Positions 1 to 8,292 of a DNA stretch of 40,582 bases are shown piece by piece (position 1 is the stretch's first letter; each line of letters starts with the position of its first letter). Origin of the DNA: Kineosporiaceae bacterium. GTDB taxonomy: Bacteria; Actinomycetota; Actinomycetes; Actinomycetales; Kineosporiaceae. Position numbers and translations under genes: made by a program. The stretch lies in NCBI GenBank assembly GCA_016794595.1, contig JAEUJN010000119.1:1-40582 (forward strand). The letters are read 5' to 3'. The notes beneath the pieces are model-generated. The model did no database searches and was not told where the DNA came from. It saw nothing but the letters and a program-made list of their open reading frames with translations.

Positions 1-96
1 TCTCCCCCGCCCCCCCCGCCGAGGACCCGGCTGAAATCAAGCGGCGGGCCGAGATCCGCTATCGGCTGGATTCGCAGCGGCGCGGCCCCTGCGGGC

Positions 97-141
97 CTGT
101 GGCCGGCGTGCCTCCACCCGGTGGAGGCACGCCGGCCACAG
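97..141. terminator. Bidirectional terminator-like hairpin
   Basis: A perfect inverted repeat with 21-nt arms (97-117 and 121-141) and a 3-nt loop lies 20 bp beyond the stop codon of the minus-strand SAF-domain gene. No clear U-run follows on either strand, which is usual for terminators in very GC-rich actinobacteria. It probably ends transcription of the minus-strand operon, and of any plus-strand gene entering from the left. The structure is directly visible; the role is inferred. Confidence 0.75.
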
Positions 142-160
142 TGCTCGGGGGCTGTGGGGC

Positions 161-958
161 TCACGAGGTGGTCAGCAGGACGGTCAGCGCATGGCCCGAG
201 CGGTGCGATTGCAGGCGCAGCGCGGTCGCGGTGTCCACCGCGAGCACCAGCTGATCCGGCTCACCGGATCCGGCCGAAACCCCGGTGCCGAGCAGCCCGC
301 CGCTGCCCGCCTCCGAGGTCGCCGCACCGCCGAGGGCCAGCACCAGCACGTCTCGGGCCACGATCATCGCCTCGGCTGCCCCCGCGCCGGCTGTGCCGGT
401 GGCGAGTGAGTCGGCCGTGGGCGCGGCGATCAGGTCCACCCGGTCACCGGGGCGGACCAGTCCGGCGATCGGCGCACCGAGCCGGACCAGCGTGGCCCGG
501 GTGCCGTCGGGCTGGCCGACCAGCAATCCCGGGCCCCGGACGCGGGCGTCGGTGATCGGCTCACCTCGCCGCAGCGGAGAGGCCAGGATCCGGCCGACCG
601 GGTCGGGGATCGCCCCGGCCGGCACGGTGTCCGGGGCCCAACGGGCCGTGGTGACGTCGCTGCGTGTCACCACCCTGCCGGCGGGGAGATCGCCGTCGGC
701 CACCAGTACCTCGACGGTGGGTGCCGGCTGGGGCGCCAGGGCCCGCAATCCGGTGACCACCGCCAGCGCGACCAGGGCCGCGACCACCAGCCTGCGGTGG
801 ACCCCGACCCGGCGCCGCCACCTGAGCCAGCTGCGCTGCCATCGCAGGCCCCGGGCCGGGTCGTCGACGGTGGTCCCGGGGCGATGACCTCTCCCGAGGG
901 TGCCCAGCCGGCGGCGCAGGCTCGAGGGCGCCCGGAGGGTCCCGGCACGCTCGCGCAC
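161..958 (-). CDS. SAF-domain membrane protein (CpaB/RcpC-like)
   Basis: Predicted membrane-anchored SAF-domain protein of about 265 residues. A basic N-terminal stretch is followed by one membrane helix at roughly residues 58-75 and then a SAF domain (about 85-150) with the typical 'DLPAGRVVTRSDV' opening, seen in Flp pilus assembly protein CpaB/RcpC and in AFP/NeuB-type proteins. The GTG at 956-958 is chosen because it follows the upstream phosphorylase stop by one base (TGAGGTG); the longer reading from 1018 would overlap that gene by about 60 bp. It is last in the minus-strand operon and ends in front of a strong hairpin. It stands far from the Tad cluster, which has its own SAF protein, so it may have another role in the envelope. 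No pilus genes lie next to it. Confidence 0.8.
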   Translation of the reverse strand: MRERAGTLRAPSSLRRRLGTLGRGHRPGTTVDDPARGLRWQRSWLRWRRRVGVHRRLVVAALVALAVVTGLRALAPQPAPTVEVLVADGDLPAGRVVTRSDVTTARWAPDTVPAGAIPDPVGRILASPLRRGEPITDARVRGPGLLVGQPDGTRATLVRLGAPIAGLVRPGDRVDLIAAPTADSLATGTAGAGAAEAMIVARDVLVLALGGAATSEAGSGGLLGTGVSAGSGEPDQLVLAVDTATALRLQSHRSGHALTVLLTTS

Positions 959-959
959 C

Positions 960-1859
960 TCAGTCGACCGTGAACGGGACGTGCAGGCCGTCGAGGGCCC
1001 GCCGGCATGGGCAGGCACTGTCCGGAAGCAGCTCGGCGACCACGCGGGAGAGCACGCTCTGCAGCCGGGTGACCGAGCGAGCGAAGGTCTGCATGACCTC
1101 GGCGTGGGTCACGCCCTCGCCGTGCTCCACCCCGGCGTCCAGGTCGGTGACCACGGCCACGGAGGTGTAGCAGAGAGCCAGTTCGCGGGCGATCGAGGCC
1201 TCGGGCAACCCGGTCATGCCCACCAGGTCCCCGCCCGCTGCCGCATGCCAGCGGGACTCCGCCCGGGTGGAGAACCGGGGCCCGTTGACCACCACCAGGG
1301 TGCCGCCGTCGACGGCGGGCCAGCCGGCGTCCGCGGCCGCTGCCAGTACCGCGTGCCGCCCCCGACGGCAGTAGGGGTCGGCGAAGGCGACGTGCGCCAG
1401 CGAGGAACCCCAGCCACGCGCGCCGTCCGCATCGGTGGTGCCGTCGGCGTCGAAGATCGTGTGCGCGCGACCCGAGGTGCGGTCGATCGCCTGGTCCGGC
1501 ACCACCAGGGTTCCCGGCCCCAGGTCCGCTCGCAGCGACCCGACGGCGCAGGGGCCGATCACCTGCCGGACGCCGAGTTCACGCAGCGCCCAGAGGTTGG
1601 CCCGGTAGTTGACCCGGTGCGGGGCGAACCGGTGGTCGCGCCCGTGACGGGGGATGAAGGCCACGGAGCGCCCGTTCACCTGGCCCACCACGGGCAGTTC
1701 GCTGGGTTCGCCGAACGGGGTGCGTACGCTCACCGGCACGGCGTGATCGAGCCAGGTGTAGAAGCCGGATCCGCCGATCACGCCGATCTCGGCGGTGACC
1801 TCGGTGGGGTCGGCGGCGAGATCGGCGGGGGAGGCCGCAGGAGGGATCGAGTCGCTCAC
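960..1859 (-). CDS. mtnP: S-methyl-5'-thioadenosine phosphorylase
   Basis: Phosphorylase of the PNP/MTAP family (299 residues) that splits methylthioadenosine, the by-product of polyamine synthesis, into adenine and methylthioribose-1-phosphate. Visible family motifs are the phosphate-binding GGSGFY at residues 29-34, RHGRDH at 71-76, the NYRANLWAL segment near 84-92, GPRFST at 193-198 and MTGLPE at 215-220, where family members usually read MT-x-x-PE. The length is normal. The residues deciding base preference (adenine against hypoxanthine) cannot be settled by eye, so a methylthioinosine or purine nucleoside phosphorylase activity is possible. Members of this kind sit next to FmdB and SAF-domain genes in many actinobacteria, as here. 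The stop is followed one base later by the start of the SAF gene, suggesting co-translation. Confidence 0.88.
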   Translation of the reverse strand: MSDSIPPAASPADLAADPTEVTAEIGVIGGSGFYTWLDHAVPVSVRTPFGEPSELPVVGQVNGRSVAFIPRHGRDHRFAPHRVNYRANLWALRELGVRQVIGPCAVGSLRADLGPGTLVVPDQAIDRTSGRAHTIFDADGTTDADGARGWGSSLAHVAFADPYCRRGRHAVLAAAADAGWPAVDGGTLVVVNGPRFSTRAESRWHAAAGGDLVGMTGLPEASIARELALCYTSVAVVTDLDAGVEHGEGVTHAEVMQTFARSVTRLQSVLSRVVAELLPDSACPCRRALDGLHVPFTVD

Positions 1860-1967
1860 CCGGGCGACGCTACAGCGAGACCGCCCCGGGCCAGAGGCCG
1901 CGGGCAGGGCCTGTGGACAGTGAGAACGCCGGCGCCCGCTGGGGACGCAACGATCGCCTCGTGCCGG

Positions 1968-2345
1968 TCAGGCCGCCGTGGTCTTGGCCGCGGTCGAGCC
2001 GCCGCTGGATCCGGCCGAGGAGCCGGAGGAGGTCGAGCCGCCGGTCGAGGAGCCGGAGGAGGTCGACCCGCCGGAGGACGACGCACCGGTGGAGCCGGGG
2101 GAATCACTCGACGACCCTGTGGACGGGGTGCCCGAGCCGCCGGCCGCGGCGGTCGTGGACGAGGAGGATCCGCGCGAATCGGTGCGGTAGAAGCCCGATC
2201 CCTTGAACACGATGCCCACGGCGTTGAACAGCTTGCGCAGCCGCCCCTGGCACTCGGGGCATTCGGTCAGGGCGTCGTCGGTGAACGCCTGCTGCGCTTC
2301 GAAACGGTGGTCGCACGCTGTGCACGCGTAGGCGTACGTCGGCAC
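1968..2345 (-). CDS. FmdB-family zinc-ribbon protein, Ruc-like redox chaperone
   Basis: Short protein (125 residues) with an N-terminal FmdB zinc ribbon: cysteines at 8, 11, 29 and 32 form two CxxC pairs. From about residue 60 a low-complexity Ser/Gly/Thr tail follows with repeated GGSTSSGSS units and no predicted fold. This layout matches Mycobacterium tuberculosis Rv0991c (Ruc), a zinc-binding protein that becomes a chaperone on oxidation, works with Hsp70 and is repressed by HrcA. The GTG at 2343-2345 is chosen because it gives the usual (M)PTYxYxC start and has GGGAGG a few bases upstream; the longer reading to 2417 adds residues encoded by the operator. A CIRCE-type repeat lies 46 bp upstream, which independently supports HrcA control. 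Chaperone function is inferred from family, layout and operator, not shown here. Confidence 0.85.
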   Translation of the reverse strand: MPTYAYACTACDHRFEAQQAFTDDALTECPECQGRLRKLFNAVGIVFKGSGFYRTDSRGSSSSTTAAAGGSGTPSTGSSSDSPGSTGASSSGGSTSSGSSTGGSTSSGSSAGSSGGSTAAKTTAA

Positions 2346-2390
2346 GAGATCCTCCCAGGGGCGCGCCCGGCACGGGGCCGGGGTCAACTC

Positions 2391-2417
2391 TTGGCACTCC
2401 AACGCCACGAGTGCCAA
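2391..2417. promoter_or_regulatory. CIRCE heat-shock operator (HrcA site)
   Basis: The sequence reads TTGGCACTC, nine spacer bases, then GAGTGCCAA: perfect 9-nt inverted arms with the exact 9-bp spacer of the CIRCE element (consensus TTAGCACTC-N9-GAGTGCTAA). It lies between the antiporter gene and the fmdB/ruc start, 46 bp upstream of that GTG. HrcA repressor binding here would place fmdB, and perhaps the downstream phosphorylase and SAF genes, in the heat-shock regulon. The hrcA gene itself is not in the window. Confidence 0.9.
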
Positions 2418-2439
2418 CAGTATGCCCGATGCCGGCGAC

Positions 2440-3942
<1,503 letters not shown>

Positions 3943-3976
3943 CGGGCGCGGGACGGCGCTCGCGCCATCCGCGCTG

Positions 3977-4765
3977 TCATCGCAGGCGCAGGCACCGGCG
4001 AGGTGTGGCCACCGCTGCGACCGGGCGGTCGTGAGGTTCGACGGGCACCGGTTCGACCGCGGCGTCCAGGACCTCGGGGTCGTGCACCAAGGCGATCACC
4101 GGCACGCCGGGGTGAGCCAGGTCGAGCACCCGGTCGTAGTACCCGGCGCCCTGCCCCAGCCGGTGGCCCAGGGTGTCGACCGCCAGTGCGGGCACCAGCA
4201 GCACGTCGGCACCGTGCACCGCGCCCTCGCCCAGGCGTTCGCCGGTCGGCTCGGCGCCGCCGAGCCCGGCGGGCGGCACCAGGTCGCCGTCGTCCTCGGC
4301 CCAGTCCAGCCGGCGGTTGGGCAGCACGATCGGCAGCAGTACCCGGACGCCGGCGTCGGCCAGCGCCGTCCGCAGGGGTTGGGTGCCGGGTTCGTCGTCC
4401 ATCGAGGCGTACAGGGTGACGCAGGTCGCGTTCACCACCTCGGGCAGTTCGAGGACGACCTCGGCCAGCGCCAGGGCGTCCGCCTCGCGATCGGCCTCGG
4501 GACGCCGGCGGCGTTCGGCCCGGATCCGGCTGCGCAGAGCGGCCTTGGCCCGAGCGCGGTCGACCAGGTCGGCCGCACCGTCGCCGGGCTGCAGGGTGGT
4601 GGGCGAGATGATCGGCTCCCCTCGGTGTCGGCGCGAGCGGGGGACGGCCCCATCCTGCCGTTCCGGGGCAGCACAACCAACTCGACAGGGCCGTCCGGTC
4701 CTGTCCTGCCCGGCCGAGGGGAATCGGTGATCATTTGCGCCGGTCGTGACATTCCCCTCACGCAC
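3977..4765 (-). CDS. 5-formyltetrahydrofolate cyclo-ligase
   Basis: ATP-dependent enzyme converting 5-formyl-THF into 5,10-methenyl-THF, returning stored folate to one-carbon metabolism. The core begins near 'KAALRSRIRAERR' (about residue 73) and carries the family hallmark GQGAGYYDR at 204-212. The usual length is about 190-200 residues, so the reading from the GTG at 4765 has an N-terminal extension of about 60 residues that does not look like protein. I found no ATG, GTG or TTG in this frame between 4765 and the conserved core, so either the extension is real, translation begins at a rare codon such as ATC near 4610, or the sequence has an error. In mycobacteria the homologue (Rv0992c) also lies next to the fmdB/ruc gene, supporting the assignment. 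Confidence 0.88.
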   Translation of the reverse strand: MREGNVTTGANDHRFPSAGQDRTGRPCRVGCAAPERQDGAVPRSRRHRGEPIISPTTLQPGDGAADLVDRARAKAALRSRIRAERRRRPEADREADALALAEVVLELPEVVNATCVTLYASMDDEPGTQPLRTALADAGVRVLLPIVLPNRRLDWAEDDGDLVPPAGLGGAEPTGERLGEGAVHGADVLLVPALAVDTLGHRLGQGAGYYDRVLDLAHPGVPVIALVHDPEVLDAAVEPVPVEPHDRPVAAVATPRRCLRLR

Positions 4766-4884
4766 GGGTCACATGCCCGGTTGAATGTCGTTGGTTACTA
4801 CGTGCCACCATTCGATTACTCTATGGACGCGGCGGACGGCGGGTGTCCGGTGGTCAGCCACCGGCGCCGGGAGGGCGGGGGTGA

Positions 4885-6996
4885 GTGTCCCTTCGGGCGC
4901 GCCTGGGGCTGGTGCTCGCCGGGGTCTTGGTCGGCCCGGTGGTGGCAGCGGTGCTGGTGCTCACCCTGCTCGCTCCCGCCTCGGCCGATCGGGTCCAGGA
5001 CGCGGCACTGACCCGCTCGCAGGCGGCGATCACCGCGGTGCTCACCGATCGGTGCGGTGCGCTCGAGCGGGAGGCGGTCGGATTGGCCGCTCGCCTGTCC
5101 GGCCAGGCCGGCCTGGACGTCCAGGTGGCGCGCGCGGCACTGTCGGCGGCCTCCGGTGGCCGCGGGTCGGCCGGCTCGCCGGGCCGGGATCCGGACGGCT
5201 CGGTGCCCTCCGGCGTCAAGTTGTCGGTGTGGGTGGGCGACACCCTGGTCGCCGGCAGCACCCCCGATCACCTCACCGAATCCCTGCCGGTGGGCAGCGC
5301 CTGCGCCACCCCGCCGGCCGAGTCGCTCGCCGGCCCCCCCGCGCTGCTCGTCCACACGGTTGCGGTGGTGGACGTGACCGGGCGATCCGTGGGCCTGGTC
5401 GCGGCGGTGCAGGAGCTCACGGACGAGGAGCTGGCCCGGCTGCGGACCCGGCTGGCGATTCCCGACTCGGTGGCACTGCTGGCCCCGGGAGGCCGGGCCG
5501 GTGCGGGGGATCCGGCGGAGGGGAAGGCCGACTGGTGGGTGCTGGGTCTGGCCGGCCCCGAGCCGCAGGGCCTGGACCTGGGAGCCGTGCTCGAGGCCGC
5601 GGCGTCCTCGCCCGGGGGCACGTCGGGTCACGTGCGCTACCTGCTCGCCACCCCGCCCGGGCTGCCGTTCGCGCTGCTGGTCTTCGCCCCCCGCGAGGGC
5701 GGCGGACCGGGGGCGCCGGCGATGGTCCTGCTGCTGGTCTGCGCCGCGGCGATGGCGGCCGCGCTGACCGTGCTGGCCGGCCGGTTGACCCGGCCGATCA
5801 CCGTCTTGACCGACACGGCGCGCCGGCTCGGCGAGGGCGACCTGCAGGCGCGCTCACGGGTGCGCGGTGATCACGAGATCGGCCTGCTCGGGACCACGGT
5901 CGATGCCATGGCCGACCGGCTCGAGGCCACCATCGCCGAACTCGAGCATCACCGGGACGCCCTGGCCGACACCTTCACCCACGTGGGCGAGGCGCTGGCC
6001 AACACGCACAACCTCGATGCCCTGCTGCGGGCGGTGGCCGAGGCGGCCCGGCGCGGCGGCGATGCCGCGGTGGCCACCGTGCTGCTCGGGGACGCCACCG
6101 GGCTGGCCGAACGGGTCAGTGTCGCCGGCGACGGCGAGGACGCCGGGTGGCTGGCAGCGGTGCTCGGCCGGCTCGGCGAGCTGGCCACGCGCGCGGCCGA
6201 CACCGGGCAGGAGTGCACCGCCGACCTGTCCCCGGTCGCGGGGGGCGCGCTCGCCGTGCCCATGCGCCGGGGCCCCCGGCTCCAGGGGGTGCTGGCCGTG
6301 GCCCGGCGCACCGGGGCGCTGGACGCCACGGCGCGGGACGCCGTCCGGGCCGTGGGGGTGCACGCCGGGGTGGCGGTGGCCAACGTGCACGAGCACGCCG
6401 ACGCGCAGCGGATGTCGATCACCGATGCGCTGACCGGGGCCGCCAATCTGCGGCACCTGACCGCCACCCTGGCCCACGAGGTGGAGCGTGCCCATCGGTT
6501 CGGGCGCACGCTGTCGGTGCTGATGCTGGACCTGGACCACTTCAAGCAGGTCAACGACACCCTGGGTCACGCCTTCGGGGACGTCGTGCTGCGCGAGTTC
6601 GCCCAGCGCCTGCGCCGTTGTCTGCGGGAGGTGGACCTGGTGGCTCGGCGCGGGGGCGAGGAGTTCGCGGTGGTGCTGCCCGAGACCGGCACCACGGGGG
6701 CGGAGGCGGTGGCTCGCCGGGTGCTGGCCCGGGTGCGGGCCGACCCGTTCAGCGACGGGGGCGATCCGGCGCAGACCATGCCGGTGACGGTCTCGATCGG
6801 GATCGCGACCTATCCGGAGCACGGGGGCAGTGCGGCGGACGTGCTGCACGCCGCCGATCTGGCGTTGTACGCCGCCAAGCGTGCCGGCCGTGATCGCTGG
6901 TCGGTGGCCCAGAGCCCGGCAGAGTCCGATGATCCCGACCTGTCGGGCAGGGTGAGGCCCTCCAGTTCGCGGCCCCGCGTGCCGAAGGCTCGATAG
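4885..6996 (+). CDS. Membrane diguanylate cyclase (HAMP-GAF-like-GGDEF)
   Basis: Sensor enzyme of 703 residues making cyclic di-GMP from two GTP. Layout: first membrane helix near residues 7-33, an extracytoplasmic sensing region to about 275, second helix about 278-298, HAMP linker with RPITVL and 'EIGLL' motifs (about 300-350), a coiled stretch, a GAF-like region (about 365-500) and a GGDEF domain to about 680. The active-site motif is GGEEF at 590-594, a functional variant, and the DxDxFKxxND-type metal/substrate segment precedes it. The inhibitory I-site RxxD (R581-D584) lies exactly five residues before GGEEF, so product inhibition is expected. GTG at 4885 follows a purine-rich GGGCGGGGG. 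It sits between the folate ligase and galU, which are usually direct divergent neighbours. The sensed signal is unknown. Confidence 0.93.
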   Translation: MSLRARLGLVLAGVLVGPVVAAVLVLTLLAPASADRVQDAALTRSQAAITAVLTDRCGALEREAVGLAARLSGQAGLDVQVARAALSAASGGRGSAGSPGRDPDGSVPSGVKLSVWVGDTLVAGSTPDHLTESLPVGSACATPPAESLAGPPALLVHTVAVVDVTGRSVGLVAAVQELTDEELARLRTRLAIPDSVALLAPGGRAGAGDPAEGKADWWVLGLAGPEPQGLDLGAVLEAAASSPGGTSGHVRYLLATPPGLPFALLVFAPREGGGPGAPAMVLLLVCAAAMAAALTVLAGRLTRPITVLTDTARRLGEGDLQARSRVRGDHEIGLLGTTVDAMADRLEATIAELEHHRDALADTFTHVGEALANTHNLDALLRAVAEAARRGGDAAVATVLLGDATGLAERVSVAGDGEDAGWLAAVLGRLGELATRAADTGQECTADLSPVAGGALAVPMRRGPRLQGVLAVARRTGALDATARDAVRAVGVHAGVAVANVHEHADAQRMSITDALTGAANLRHLTATLAHEVERAHRFGRTLSVLMLDLDHFKQVNDTLGHAFGDVVLREFAQRLRRCLREVDLVARRGGEEFAVVLPETGTTGAEAVARRVLARVRADPFSDGGDPAQTMPVTVSIGIATYPEHGGSAADVLHAADLALYAAKRAGRDRWSVAQSPAESDDPDLSGRVRPSSSRPRVPKAR

Positions 6997-7307
6997 ATGT
7001 CCGGTGGCGAGGGAACGCGTGATCGGCATCTCGACCGATCGTGCGAGACAACCCGCACAGATCTGTCGATGGCGGTAAGAATGGGGCCAACGCCTCACGT
7101 TCTCGAAGTGTCAATCCCGACGTTGCCGTGCTGTTGTCCTGCTCGGCGGCAGGGGAGTTGCCGGGGGTGAGGTCGGTCGTTCGGGGGCCGGGCGGATCCT
7201 GACGCACGTCGGTCCGTGCCGTGACAGGCAGTTGCGCACAGACAGTCGCAGGCAGGCAGTCGCACCACAGTGTTCTCACGGGTAGCCAGGGCGTCAGGGG
7301 AGTGGAC
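6997..7307. other. Intergenic stretch between the diguanylate cyclase and galU
   Basis: No gene is supported in these roughly 310 bases. They contain a 10-bp palindrome ACAGATCTGT at 7057-7066 and a weak GATCGG/CCGATC inverted repeat around 7021-7040. The galU promoter should lie here, but I could not identify convincing -35/-10 boxes. A purine run AGGGG at 7296-7300 serves as the galU ribosome-binding site. Confidence 0.4.
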
Positions 7308-8267
7308 GTGACAGACGTGATCAGCAGCCAGGCACCGGCCACCGGGGCCCAGGGCGGTTCCGAGGACGGACTCGGCCCGGCGGTGACCAAGGCGGTGATC
7401 CCGGCCGCGGGGCTGGGCACCCGGTTCCTGCCGGCGACCAAGGCCACCCCCAAGGAGATGCTGCCGGTGGTCGACAAGCCGGCCATCCAGTACGTGGTCG
7501 AGGAGGCCGTGGCGGCCGGGCTCGGCGACGTCCTGATGATCACCGGACGCAACAAGAGCTCGCTGGAGAACCACTTCGACCGGGCCTGGGAGCTGGAGGA
7601 GGCACTCCAGGCCAAGGGCGACCTGCTCCGGCTGGCCCGGGTGCGCAAGTCCAACGTGCTGGCCGACGTGCACTACGTGCGCCAGGGCGACCCGCGCGGC
7701 CTGGGGCACGCCATCGCCTGTGCGGCCCATCACGTGGGCGACCACCCGTTCGCCGTGTTGCTGGGTGATGACCTGATCGACGTCCGGGACCCGCTGCTCT
7801 CGCGCATGATCGACGTGCAGCGACGCAGCCGCGCCTCCGTGGTGGCCCTGATGGAGGTGCCCCGCGAGCAGATCCACCTGTACGGCTGTGCCGCGGTCGA
7901 GCCGACCGGCGAGGACGACGTGGTGCGGGTGACCGGCATGGTCGAGAAGCCGGACGCGGCCGATGCCCCCAGCAACCTCGCGGTGATCGGCCGGTACGTG
8001 CTGCACCCGCGGATCTTCGAGGTGCTGGCCACGACGGCCCCCGGCCGGGGCGGCGAGATCCAGATCACCGATGCGTTGCAGACCCTGACCGACGCCTCCG
8101 GCGAGGGCGGCGGTGTCTACGGGGTGGTCTTCCGCGGCCGCCGCTACGACACCGGTGACCGGCTGGACTACCTCAAGGCCGTCGTCCAGATCGCCTGTGA
8201 TCACCCGGATCTGGGCGCCGACCTGCGCACGTGGCTGCGTGGCTTCGCGGCCGACCTGACGGACTGA
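7308..8267 (+). CDS. galU: UTP-glucose-1-phosphate uridylyltransferase
   Basis: Makes UDP-glucose from UTP and glucose-1-phosphate, feeding cell-wall polysaccharide, glycolipid and trehalose synthesis. The N-terminal nucleotide-binding signature AGLGTRFLPATKATPKEM is near residues 32-49, followed by LPVVDKPAIQYVVEEA, and the sugar-binding region with RGLGHAI and LLGDD is intact. At about 319 residues the length is normal. The GTG at 7308 is preferred because AGGGG lies seven bases upstream; GTG 7302 and earlier starts are possible but add atypical residues. It heads the galU-moeA/glp-moaC-mogA unit with a 25-bp gap to the next gene. This neighbourhood is conserved in actinobacteria. Confidence 0.96.
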   Translation: MTDVISSQAPATGAQGGSEDGLGPAVTKAVIPAAGLGTRFLPATKATPKEMLPVVDKPAIQYVVEEAVAAGLGDVLMITGRNKSSLENHFDRAWELEEALQAKGDLLRLARVRKSNVLADVHYVRQGDPRGLGHAIACAAHHVGDHPFAVLLGDDLIDVRDPLLSRMIDVQRRSRASVVALMEVPREQIHLYGCAAVEPTGEDDVVRVTGMVEKPDAADAPSNLAVIGRYVLHPRIFEVLATTAPGRGGEIQITDALQTLTDASGEGGGVYGVVFRGRRYDTGDRLDYLKAVVQIACDHPDLGADLRTWLRGFAADLTD

Positions 8268-8292
8268 GCCGGCCCGCCCCGGCGCTTACGCT

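Noticed and set aside
1-254. Plus-strand open frame entering from the left edge, with 'EDPAEIKRRAEIRYRLDSQ' near 21-80
   Set aside because: The first 90 bases could be the end of a real gene, but the frame continues through the 97-141 hairpin and about 90 bp into the SAF gene; too little is visible to call it.
5854-7098. 414-codon minus-strand open frame opposite the diguanylate cyclase
   Set aside because: Composition is His/Gly/Gln-rich without any family motif; it is the antisense of a well-supported GGDEF gene.
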